From CAIYTF01 sp963664845 (GTDB lineage Bacteria > Bacteroidota > Ignavibacteria > Ignavibacteriales > Ignavibacteriaceae), in NCBI GenBank assembly GCA_963664845.1, contig OY761615.1, forward strand, positions 2,852,001-2,916,000: a stretch of DNA of 64,000 nucleotides, given 5' to 3'. The notes under the pieces were generated by a model that ran no database searches, was not told where the DNA came from, and saw only the letters and a list, made by a program, of their open reading frames with translations. This document shows, piece after piece, positions 1 to 7,656 of the stretch (positions are counted from its first letter, which is position 1; each line of letters starts with the position of its first letter). The position numbers were made by a program, and so were the translations under genes.

Positions 1-2
1 AA

Positions 3-440
3 GCAGCCTATGAAGACGGCCAGTTGGTCCCCGATGAAGTGGTGGTGGACATTATTGAACAGCGGCTTGACAGCAGCAAAGATGTTAAGGGATTCATCTT
101 TAAAGGATTTCCAAGAACCCTTGTGCAGTCATATATTCTGGACGGTCTGCTGCAGAAGCACGACACTACCATTTCCAAAATCATAGAGCTGGAAGTTCCC
201 CCGCTCGATCTTATTCTCCGGCTGGATGAACGGGGAAAATCCGGTAAGAGTTTGCCCTATGATACCAGTGTAACGCAAATTGTGAGACGGCTCAAAGAAC
301 ATGAAAGCAAAACCGTTCCGGTTATCAATAAATATAAACAACTCAGAGGCGTTACCACCATTGACGGCTTAGGTTCGTTTGAGGAAGTGTTTGAGCGGGT
401 GTGCGAAGAAGTTGAAACAGGCATGAAGAACATGCGCTAA
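3..440 (+). CDS. adk: Adenylate kinase-like nucleoside monophosphate kinase, 3' part
   Basis: The start lies upstream of the window; the frame is open from base 3 and stops at 438-440, leaving about 145 C-terminal residues. Adenylate kinases move a phosphate between ATP and AMP in the cytoplasm. Visible family marks are LVPDEVV near the start, the GFPRT motif of the NMP-binding region, and a C-terminal IDGLGSFEEVFERV segment that resembles the last helix of bacterial Adk. The LID region is short and divergent (GKSGKSLPYDTS where the family usually has a GR-DD type motif), so this may be a specialised Adk-like paralogue and not the housekeeping enzyme. The P-loop cannot be checked because it is outside the window. 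Confidence 0.75.
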   Translation, partial: AAYEDGQLVPDEVVVDIIEQRLDSSKDVKGFIFKGFPRTLVQSYILDGLLQKHDTTISKIIELEVPPLDLILRLDERGKSGKSLPYDTSVTQIVRRLKEHESKTVPVINKYKQLRGVTTIDGLGSFEEVFERVCEEVETGMKNMR

Positions 441-467
441 GTCGGCTGCCACAGCCTTTCCTTTTAT

Positions 468-506
468 CCCGAACCGGTTATTTTATAGAAGGATATTCGG
501 TTCGGG
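468..506. terminator. Inverted repeat after the adk-like gene
   Basis: A perfect 9-bp inverted repeat (CCCGAACCG, 468-476, with CGGTTCGGG, 498-506) lies 27 bases after the stop codon. It has a 21-base loop and no T run. It may act with the next hairpin as a bidirectional transcription stop between convergent genes. Confidence 0.4.
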
Positions 507-515
507 GACATTTAA

Positions 516-542
516 ATTCTGTTGAGATTATCTCAACAGAAT
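516..542. terminator. 12-bp hairpin between convergent genes
   Basis: A perfect 12-bp inverted repeat (516-527 and 531-542) has a 3-base TTA loop. It sits between the rightward adk-like gene and the leftward VOC gene, where a bidirectional terminator is expected. No long T tract follows on either strand, so termination is inferred from position and stem quality. Confidence 0.45.
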
Positions 543-608
543 CGTTGGAACCCAGCATCGGCATCCATGTTATTTATACACTAAACAGTCACCATCCCCC
601 ATCCCTCT

Positions 609-1034
609 CTATTCAACACTATTGATTCTGCGTTTCCACAATTGCGCAGGCGTTGCAATCTCTGTCCACGCTATCAGCTCATTGCCGTTGGGATCCTGGA
701 AGTGAAAGCTTCTGCCGCAGGGCACATCATAGGGCTGCAGTGTTATGAGACCTCCGTTCGCTGTTATCAGCCGGGTGACATTTTCTATATCAGGTACATA
801 TATCACAGGCAGCCGGTATTCCTGTTTTGATGGGTGCATGGTTGTAAGGCTGAGTACCATTCTTCTGTTTGCATAGTTGCAGCAATCGCGACCCTCATCT
901 ATGAATTCCCAGCCAAAAACCGTTTCATAGAATCTTTTTGCAGCTTTTATATCCACGACCGGCAGTTCGTAATAATCGATTAAACTTCTGTGTATTTGTT
1001 CCATAAGCTTATATTCACGCAACAGTGAATTCAT
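609..1034 (-). CDS. VOC (glyoxalase/bleomycin-resistance fold) family protein
   Basis: The 141-residue protein has the vicinal oxygen chelate pattern: ELPVVDIKAAKRFYETVFGW at the N-terminal beta-alpha-beta unit, and FHFQDPNGNELIAW at the C-terminal metal-ligand strand. Members bind a divalent metal and act in glyoxal detoxification, dioxygenation, antibiotic binding or as orphan binding proteins; the substrate cannot be read here. One VOC domain of about 120 residues suggests a homodimer. An in-frame ATG at 1002-1004, just before the conserved fold, is an alternative start, because the first ten residues look non-conserved. The gene is leftward and sits downstream of the leftward lipoprotein gene, 35 bases away, so the two may be cotranscribed. 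Confidence 0.7.
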   Translation of the reverse strand: MNSLLREYKLMEQIHRSLIDYYELPVVDIKAAKRFYETVFGWEFIDEGRDCCNYANRRMVLSLTTMHPSKQEYRLPVIYVPDIENVTRLITANGGLITLQPYDVPCGRSFHFQDPNGNELIAWTEIATPAQLWKRRINSVE

Positions 1035-1068
1035 AAAATTTTTACTACTTTCTCTGACATATAACCAA

Positions 1069-1875
1069 TTACTTAATTGAACTGAGCTTTACGTTATACC
1101 AGACATCAAGAGATGCCTGCTTGCCTGAACCTGAGCCTCTGCCACCGGGAGGCATGCCACCCATCGGGGGACCGTCACCATCAGGAGGTGGTCCCATGTT
1201 TTCGCCCGCCATTCCCTCTCCGCCCATCGGCGGACCCATGGGGCCTTGTTCAACCTTTGAAGTTTCAAGTCCAATACGGATTGTTTTTGCAGTGTCGGTT
1301 GCCAGCACAAGCGGTGAAGAAGGTGACCCGGAAAAAGGTATGCGCAGCTCATACGTAAAGCCATTCTTGTCTTTTCCCAGTTTCAATGCAATTTCCTTTG
1401 AGGTGGGGAGCAGCAGGCTTTCCACAACTTTTTTGTCGCTGTTCAGCACTTGAAATTCAACCAGTTTGTCAAGCGAAATAGTTATCCGTTGGTTAGGCTT
1501 AAATTCCCCCTCACGCTCTTCCATGGGAGGCATCATATCCGGCATAGCTATAGGGAGCGGATAGCGAATACCCACTACGGATTTGGAACCGGTCATTGGG
1601 TCAAACCAGACGGTAAGTCCGCCCATAAGCATATGCTGTAATAAGGCCTCATTCCCGGAGGTCAGGCTGAGATAGAGGAAATGTTCGTCGTTGCAAACAG
1701 CAAGAGAGGCATTGACCTCTTTTATAAGGGTGCCCCCTTCCCATTCGGTGTTCTTTCCATCAATTTTAATGGCTCTGTCGAGCCATTTACTAGCTATTTC
1801 AGTATCGCTGCACCCCGCGTAAGCCAACGAAACCAGGCAAAACAACGATATTGTGAACTGTTCGAGTTTATTCAT
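1069..1875 (-). CDS. Predicted exported protein with a Pro/Gly/Met-rich tail and CBM9/DOMON-like N-terminal region
   Basis: The 268-residue protein opens with a hydrophobic signal sequence ending in AYAGC at about residues 18-22. This is lipobox-like, although Tyr at -3 is unusual, so it may be a lipoprotein. The segment with IKIDGKNTEWEGG followed by YLSLTSG resembles the start of CBM9-like or DOMON-like beta-sandwiches, which often appear in exported carbohydrate- or cofactor-binding proteins. Residues of about 210-250 form a low-complexity stretch of Pro, Gly and Met (repeats such as GPPMGG). A conserved-looking strand, SLDVWYNVKLSSIK, closes the protein. I do not recognise a specific function; periplasmic or outer-membrane location is inferred from the signal. 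Confidence 0.55.
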   Translation of the reverse strand: MNKLEQFTISLFCLVSLAYAGCSDTEIASKWLDRAIKIDGKNTEWEGGTLIKEVNASLAVCNDEHFLYLSLTSGNEALLQHMLMGGLTVWFDPMTGSKSVVGIRYPLPIAMPDMMPPMEEREGEFKPNQRITISLDKLVEFQVLNSDKKVVESLLLPTSKEIALKLGKDKNGFTYELRIPFSGSPSSPLVLATDTAKTIRIGLETSKVEQGPMGPPMGGEGMAGENMGPPPDGDGPPMGGMPPGGRGSGSGKQASLDVWYNVKLSSIK

Positions 1876-2454
1876 TCCAGTACCTTAAAAGCTGTTCCTA
1901 TAGGATTTAGTGACAAATTGAGCCAAAACTCATATTATTTATTTAGACAATTGTCCGTTTAGCTTTATTCCAGACAAAAAGGGGAGAATTTGCTGCCCTG
2001 CTCAAGGTTCATCTGAAATTTAAGTGGCAATGCAAAATATCTTATGGCGGAAATAGTTAACCTGCCTCGATTATCAAAAAAATATTCCTAAGCATTCCAA
2101 ATACGTTGCTCCCCTTTTTAGACCTATTCCTCCCTTGGGGTAGATATAACTAAAAAGGTGCCCTGACAAGGGCACAATGTGAATAACTGTCTCATCCCGT
2201 CTTGCGGGGCGCGGGGGAACCCCGCGGAGAATAAATCACTCGAATTTTACGTCCCCGAAGGCGGGCGAACCAGCGCAACCTGGAAAACAAATCGATGAAT
2301 CATCTGGCGCTGGTTGTTAATTTGCCACTGATTTTTCATTTGCATCCTGCTCAAAAAAGGCAGTTCCATAAAACATACAGTGCTGAATGCAATTTGATTT
2401 GAATAAATGGAAAAAATGATTAAATTACTATGCTAATGTGAGTTAGTATGTATT
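1876..2454. other. Intergenic region with three inverted repeats
   Basis: No convincing gene is seen. It holds three perfect inverted repeats: a 7-bp stem at 2158-2164/2169-2175 (loop GACA), a very GC-rich 7-bp stem at 2210-2216/2220-2226, and a 9-bp stem at 2268-2276/2307-2315 with a 30-base spacer. The GC-rich one lies in a CCCGTCTTGCGGG-type segment that has a look-alike near 39463-39488. These look like decayed dispersed intergenic repeats. Confidence 0.4.
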
Positions 2455-2520
2455 CGGGGCGTAGCGCAGCCCGGTTAGTCCGTCCCGCTTCTGGCGGGGA
2501 GGTCACAGGTTCGCGGGAGA
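2455..2520 (+). pseudogene. Decayed tRNA-Pro-like copy
   Basis: The first 24 bases (2455-2478) are identical to the acceptor 5' strand and D arm of the intact tRNA-Pro at 2564. The alignment continues without gaps to about 2520, through an anticodon arm that has changed bases but still pairs (2483-2487 with 2495-2499). The T stem and the 3' acceptor strand do not pair, so it should not give a functional tRNA. Confidence 0.6.
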
Positions 2521-2563
2521 ATCGAAAAATTTGTTCTTATTATAAGTATGTAGTATTTAATTT

Positions 2564-2638
2564 CGGGGCGTAGCGCAGCCCGGTTAGCGCGTCTGCTTTG
2601 GGAGCAGAAGGCCGCAGGTTCGAATCCTGCCGCCCCGA
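2564..2638 (+). tRNA. tRNA-Pro (TGG)
   Basis: A full cloverleaf can be drawn: acceptor stem CGGGGCG (2564-2570) with CGCCCCG (2631-2637), discriminator A2638, anticodon stem 2592-2596/2604-2608, and T arm GCAGG-TTCGAAT-CCTGC. The seven-base anticodon loop puts TGG at 2599-2601, which reads proline CCA. No CCA end is encoded. It is the first of three tandem tRNA genes. Confidence 0.95.
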
Positions 2639-2677
2639 CACTTGTTCATAGAAAATATTCGAAATTTTACAGCACAT

Positions 2678-2751
2678 GCGCCCGTAGCTCAATTGGATAG
2701 AGCATCAGCCTTCTAAGCTGGGGGTCGGTGGTTCGAATCCACCCGGGCGTA
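2678..2751 (+). tRNA. tRNA-Arg (TCT)
   Basis: The acceptor stem is 2678-2684 with 2744-2750 (first pair G-U), discriminator A2751. The T stem is 2727-2731/2739-2743 around TTCGAAT. The anticodon stem is 2705-2709/2717-2721, with TCT at 2712-2714 reading arginine AGA. The D arm has AGCTCAATTGGATAGAGC. No CCA is encoded. Confidence 0.95.
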
Positions 2752-2762
2752 CTTCAATTGCT

Positions 2763-2847
2763 GCCCGGATGGCGAAATTGGTAGACGCGCTAGATTCAGG
2801 GTCTAGTCCACGTATAGTGGATAGGGGTTCGAGTCCCCTTTCGGGCA
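2763..2847 (+). tRNA. tRNA-Leu (CAG)
   Basis: This is a class II tRNA with a long variable arm (GTCCACGTATAGTGGAT). The acceptor stem is 2763-2769 with 2840-2846 and discriminator A2847, as expected for leucine. The anticodon stem is 2790-2794/2802-2806, and the loop TTCAGGG puts CAG at 2797-2799, reading CTG. It is the last tRNA of the cluster, followed within three bases by a strong terminator. Confidence 0.95.
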
Positions 2848-2849
2848 CT

Positions 2850-2875
2850 AAAAGCGACAGCAATGTCGCTTTTTT
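2850..2875 (+). terminator. Rho-independent terminator of the tRNA cluster
   Basis: A 10-bp perfect stem (AAAAGCGACA, 2850-2859, with TGTCGCTTTT, 2864-2873) has a GCAA tetraloop and runs into TTTTTT. It begins three bases after tRNA-Leu. Confidence 0.85.
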
Positions 2876-2954
2876 CATTTTAAAGAAATTTGACGGGTCC
2901 CTCCCGCATGGCGGAATTTCGCGGCTTTGTCACTCAACTTTATGGTACTGCTTT

Positions 2955-2987
2955 AAGCCGCATTCTAAATCAGGATGCGGCTTTTTT
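2955..2987 (+). terminator. Second terminator-like hairpin
   Basis: A 9-bp perfect stem (AAGCCGCAT, 2955-2963, with ATGCGGCTT, 2975-2983) has an 11-base loop and a run of six T. No gene is recognised just upstream, so it may back up the tRNA terminator or belong to a lost gene. Confidence 0.6.
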
Positions 2988-3730
2988 GCTTGTAATCACA
3001 ATCAGTGTTTCTTTATGCGGGTACGCGAAAAGGTATTCTTCAGAAATGTACAGTACAAAACACAGTACAAAATCCTGATAAGTTTTGCTGGTGTTTCAGT
3101 GGAAGGGTACTCTCAATTTACTTAATAAAACGTAACAGATTATTTCATCTGTTCTATACCGATGATTTGTGGCAACACAAAAGCAATCCCACAAAATATT
3201 CAACAGAAAAGGGGGACAATCAGTTCGCGATGCAATTCTTTGCAGCCTCTTTGTTCTATAAAGAGGTTTTGCCGTTTGATAAGCAATACGGAATTCAGGA
3301 AATGGATATTTTATATCGTTTACGAGAGGCTTCACCTGGAGGCTTATGACATAAGGCGGATGACATTTTACCAGGCATACATTTTCGGTAGCCAGATTAA
3401 TCATACCCCTTATTATAACATGCTGGTCGAATCGAAGTTTCGAAAGCTCAAGGATGTACTACCACTATGGTATGAGATGGAGACCCTGATTATAGAACGG
3501 ACTAAGAAAGATGCCACAAAGCTGGAAATGTGCCTCAAGCCTCAAACGCTGCGCTTGATAATGAGCGAGTGTTTTAGCATTAAGCGAGTACCCTCAACCT
3601 AACTCACTTCAAAAAATGAGCAAAACAGGTTATTGAATTAATAATGTTTAACTATACTCCAAAGAAGTACATTTATCAAATGCATAATTAAGAAGGAACA
3701 AAGATCTGGCTCAATCATTAAGATTTAACT
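2988..3730. other. Gene-poor stretch beside tRNA-Leu with unidentified reading frames
   Basis: Two overlapping rightward frames are open here (about 3005-3349 and 3162-3602). Neither has a domain I recognise, a good ribosome site or clear coding character. The second ends in a plausible protein-like tail (3352-3602). They could be parts of one decayed gene related by a frameshift. The position between a tRNA gene and a defence-type gene suggests the scar of an integrated element, but no integrase motif was found. Confidence 0.25.
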
Positions 3731-5677
3731 TTAATCGAAATTTGTATTCCCAATAAGTTTTTCATATTTAATAATCCTCAAAGCCAAATTGACCGCACTA
3801 AGAGAGCATTTCAATTTCATGGCAACCTCCTTCTTCGAAATACTTACTCCTTTATTAAAATCCAAATTTTGGTAAACTTGTTCCAAAAATAATTTTGGAT
3901 CTTCAACTTGAAGTTGAGAATGACACGCGGCTAAATCGTTGGTAATGCCTCTTGCAGTTCGACCTAAATTCGCAAACATACGATCAATTCCCACAATATT
4001 ATATTCGCTTTCAGCAAATTTAATTAGACTAAATGCCTCACCTTGACTAAGTAATTTGTTATCTAGGTCAACATATCTGGATTGAAGAAATGCCCAAGTC
4101 TTTTCTAGCTCTTGATCTGAAAATGTTAAGATATTTAAATCTATTAAATCATTGGCATTGAAATCGAATTTTCCGATCAACCTTGAGACGGTTATAAACG
4201 CAGTGATGTGTCGCCATCGTTTTAAATATTTATCAGTAATGCCTTTTCTAGCATTCCTTGATTTTGTCAAAAATGAATCTGTCTTTTTTAGAATAATAGC
4301 AATTGAGGGCCAAACATTTATAGAGACTTTTTCAGAAAAAATTCTTTCGTACTTGATAGGATCACGCATGAATCTAGATTTCAATTGTGGTGCCTGCAAG
4401 AGATTTTTTAATATTAAACTTAAATAACCAGAGGCTAAATATAGTGGCGTAATTATCGCTGAGGGATGAATCCCCTGGTTAAAATAATAATTAACTCTCC
4501 GTTCGTAATAAATTTTATTGCGAAATAGAATGTCTTCAATATCTCTCTGAATTTTATCAGTCGCATGCAAAGCTGATAGCTCAACATTTGTTTGATTGTT
4601 AGTTGCCCTAATAATCGAATCACGGATGTCTGGATCTTTTGAAACGATTACTTTTACTAATAAGGATCTGTCATTTTTGTCCTTTTCATCCGCAGAAAAG
4701 TATTTATATATTGATTCAGTTGTCTGCAAGCCATTCACAATTTGAATGTCTTCCAAATGAATGAAATCTCCAATGACTTGGGCAGATGTGGCTAGAATTG
4801 TTATCCCATTATTTAACCACCAAAAATCAGGCGAGTTATCGTCGAGTAATGTTTCCTTGATATCTTCATTCACTCTATTAAGCCCCATAAAGTCCCTAAC
4901 ATTAGAATCGAACAAATACCTCCTTAGTTTTCCTGCACTATCAGTTATAAATTTATTATAGCATGTCAACGAGCATAATAATACGTATCGCTCACCCTTT
5001 CCCAACACTGAATGATAACGCAATTCTAAAGAAAAATTAGGAACTTTTCGGTATAACTTAACTAGCTCGGTACTTCCGAAATACAGCATCGCTGTTTTGC
5101 AGTCATTAAACAAATTTTCGCATACAGAGATAATTTGCTCGCCTCTCGAAATTATTGATTCGCCGATACTAGTGGTATCGCCTCGGCTGGCATAAGATAT
5201 GTTAATATTAAATAATGAAATTTTTGAAGCTAATTTTTTATATGCGTTTTTAAGTAAATCACGTAACCTTAACAATTCACTATTATATTTCCCGCGCAGC
5301 TGTTCGTAACTAATTTTAAAGTCAAATATTTCGGAGAGGGTAGCGATGATATTATCTAATGGAGCCTGCTTAAATGTTTCATGATGTTTGCATGTAACGA
5401 TTTGAACTTCTAATTCAATATTGGTTCTTGGCCAATTTAAGGAATTTACATTGGAAAGCAGAAGGCCATTAACGAATATATACATTGCATCAATCCCGCC
5501 ATCATTTCTCCCATCAACTATGCCCGCTAAAATGTCGTCTTTTGAAAGACTCATATCTTTTAATATTTGTTCAACAGCTAAGAATTCAAATGATTCATCT
5601 CTCTTTTCAGAGGGTAGTTTCATTCTAATTCTTTCGTCAAGAATACTGTCTAATATGATAGTGTCATTTTTTGCCAT
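3731..5677 (-). CDS. AIPR family abortive-infection/phage-resistance protein
   Basis: The 648-residue protein matches the AIPR family, linked to abortive phage resistance in Lactococcus. Its core at about residues 215-420 shows the family hallmarks NVRDFMG, FWWLNNGITI, IVNGLQTT and ATNNQTNVE. The N-terminal region resembles a restriction-endonuclease-like fold: D59-GG-I-D63 followed by a beta strand and C96-K97. In that fold the last motif is usually Q/E-x-K; here Thr95 occupies the Q/E position. The C-terminus (KKEVAMKLKCSLSAVNLAL, about 615-633) resembles a helix-turn-helix. The gene stands alone, has AT-rich composition unlike its neighbours, and is flanked by gene-poor DNA, all consistent with acquisition. 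A GAGAAG motif precedes the start. Family assignment is firm; mechanism is not. Confidence 0.85.
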   Translation of the reverse strand: MAKNDTIILDSILDERIRMKLPSEKRDESFEFLAVEQILKDMSLSKDDILAGIVDGRNDGGIDAMYIFVNGLLLSNVNSLNWPRTNIELEVQIVTCKHHETFKQAPLDNIIATLSEIFDFKISYEQLRGKYNSELLRLRDLLKNAYKKLASKISLFNINISYASRGDTTSIGESIISRGEQIISVCENLFNDCKTAMLYFGSTELVKLYRKVPNFSLELRYHSVLGKGERYVLLCSLTCYNKFITDSAGKLRRYLFDSNVRDFMGLNRVNEDIKETLLDDNSPDFWWLNNGITILATSAQVIGDFIHLEDIQIVNGLQTTESIYKYFSADEKDKNDRSLLVKVIVSKDPDIRDSIIRATNNQTNVELSALHATDKIQRDIEDILFRNKIYYERRVNYYFNQGIHPSAIITPLYLASGYLSLILKNLLQAPQLKSRFMRDPIKYERIFSEKVSINVWPSIAIILKKTDSFLTKSRNARKGITDKYLKRWRHITAFITVSRLIGKFDFNANDLIDLNILTFSDQELEKTWAFLQSRYVDLDNKLLSQGEAFSLIKFAESEYNIVGIDRMFANLGRTARGITNDLAACHSQLQVEDPKLFLEQVYQNLDFNKGVSISKKEVAMKLKCSLSAVNLALRIIKYEKLIGNTNFD

Positions 5678-7192
5678 ATGCGCTCGCTTCTCTAATGTAC
5701 AAAAATCAATGGGTTATTTTATCAATTACATTGCTGTATTCAATTTCGAAAGTAAGAAACGAATTAGCAATTCGGTCTTGTCCTTGTTCTTCAAATATTC
5801 CGCAATTTTATGGAATTAATTCTAACTTCCATCAAGATGTTTATAAACCTTGAGACTCTTTTTCTTAAGCTTCTTGTAAATATAGTAGCAGTTTTCCATT
5901 TGTAATTGCCATTTGATCAAAAATAATTCTGTTAGCAAATATTAATAATATTTTTATATGGATAAAATGTCTTCGCATGAAAAGTTTATTGGCGTGCTAT
6001 ATCAAATCATTTCTATTCTTATACTTAATTCAATTGGTAGAGTCTTGTTAAGTTGATAATTAGAATACAAAATAAGCGAATTTTAGATATGCACTATTAT
6101 GAATAGATAGCTCGATCAACAACAACTGCCTAAAGACTCCTTTTTTTGCACCAGACCTCGGAGAAAAAAATTACCTTACCTTGAAATGTTCATAAAATTC
6201 CGGGAATATCCAAATTAAAGATTTACGCAAGAATTTCTTCAACAGTTATTTTCAGTTCGAGTATCAGCTGCTATACTTCACGATTCTTGCGGTTTTTAAT
6301 AAAGCGTCCTCATGCTCCTATCTGACTTCCAGAGCTTTGGGAATTGTCAGCCCCCCCCTTCGTTTCAAACGTTGGGGCCAAATATCGGAACAGTAAATTC
6401 ATAGCTAGTCTTAAACCCTTGAAAGCCCCCAATGTTTTGGGTAAAGCTGAGCTGGTATTCTATATTGGCGGAAATGGTTTTTCCGTCAGGTAAATGGTTC
6501 GTTGCTGCGACATTCATATAAGGCTATCACACAGAAGTCCTGTGTAGCGGGGATATATCCGGCATAGTAATCATTTTGGATTGTACGAGCTGTACTATGT
6601 TCTCGCTCATCATTTGCTGAAAACGCTATTCGCTCAATTCCTGCTCCCCACCAGATATTGGAATCGTCAGAATATAGACTAATTATTTCGTTAAAGTTAG
6701 TTAATCAAAGCGGCTGGGAACCTATAAAAACACACATTCATCCCCTATATCCGTTTACCGACGAAGGTAGCATATGTCTTCGGATGTTGGTCAATTGATC
6801 AATCTATTCCCCCTAGTCAATATTGAACGCCAAGGCACAGCCAGCAAGCGGTTTTGATCTGTTGTTACAACTCATCCATTCATCGAAAGTTACCAAGGCA
6901 ATCGGGGCCGTTCTCCGCCGATTAACGTAACACAATGGACCGGGTGAAGTTGTAACTGGAATTCTTCTGCGTGTTAATTGCTGATAATATAACAAGTTGC
7001 CGTAAACCGGTATAATTTGAGCTGATTTTCGAAAAAACTCATTGTTTCTTCTTTGCTTATAATTATTTTTGTTGTGCAGATAAATGGTGTTTGCAGGTTT
7101 TTATAAACGGGCAAATCTTTTACAATGGCAACAGTGGGGTTTATAATATTCAATGGATTTCTCTTATTAATTCATTTTAATCAGAGGTCTGT
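5678..7192. other. About 1.5 kb AT-rich region without a recognisable gene
   Basis: Only short frames occur, and none has a recognisable domain or a good start. A leftward 60-codon frame at 6813-6995 is open but I cannot support it as a gene. With the AIPR gene, this region forms an AT-rich island of about 4 kb. I see no tRNA-Leu 3'-end duplication marking an attachment site. Confidence 0.4.
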
Positions 7193-7543
7193 ATGAGTCA
7201 TAAGACTACCCCCTTTCCGGGACATCTTGTTTCGAAACGTCCTATTGAACGGCAGGAGAATAAGATACCTGACACCATTAAATTAGCAGTGCAAAACGCT
7301 CATAAAGCTTGTAAAACAGGGGGATCAATTAAAAAGCATAATGGCGTTACTATGTCATGCATAAAAGCCCGGAAGAAATTTCCGGAGTACAAAACACTTT
7401 CAACTGTGAAATATGATGAAATGCCGGAGGTTTTCGTTAATGGGTCTTTAGTTAAAGCTAAGGAACTTCACGCTCACAATGAACAGCCGGAAAAACATGA
7501 AAGCTGGTTTCTGCGAAACCGGATTCAATGCGTCAGCCCTTAA
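7193..7543 (+). CDS. Hypothetical small basic protein
   Basis: The 116-residue frame starts at ATG 7193, with an AGAGGT ribosome-binding-like motif about seven bases upstream. It is rich in Lys and His (for example KACKTGGSIKKHNG) and has no signal peptide, membrane segment or domain I recognise. It is followed 113 bases later by a T9SS cargo gene on the same strand. It could be a genuine small cytoplasmic protein or a chance frame. Confidence 0.4.
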   Translation: MSHKTTPFPGHLVSKRPIERQENKIPDTIKLAVQNAHKACKTGGSIKKHNGVTMSCIKARKKFPEYKTLSTVKYDEMPEVFVNGSLVKAKELHAHNEQPEKHESWFLRNRIQCVSP

Positions 7544-7656
7544 CGACGGCGTCTGTTTTCACCTCTTGATTTCAGGCAGTTGTGAAGGTGCTGCTCGTCA
7601 AATTACTATGACAGTAAAACATGCTGATAGGGACTTATTTTTAAAAGGAGAATGAA

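Noticed and set aside
1121..1453. Rightward Pro-rich frame opposite the lipoprotein gene
   Set aside because: It is the complement of the Pro/Gly/Met-rich repeat region; the leftward frame has the signal peptide and better features.
3005..3602. Two overlapping rightward frames beside tRNA-Leu that might be parts of an integrase or regulator
   Set aside because: No motif of tyrosine or serine recombinases or any other family could be recognised, so they are described only as unidentified frames.
6813..6995. Leftward 60-codon open frame with an Arg-rich start
   Set aside because: No ribosome site or recognisable domain; short and in a gene-poor, AT-rich area. It could be a fragment of a decayed gene but I cannot support it.
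2763..7192. A phage or conjugative-element att site formed by the tRNA-Leu 3' end
   Set aside because: I looked for a second copy of the tRNA 3' end in the AT-rich region and did not see one.
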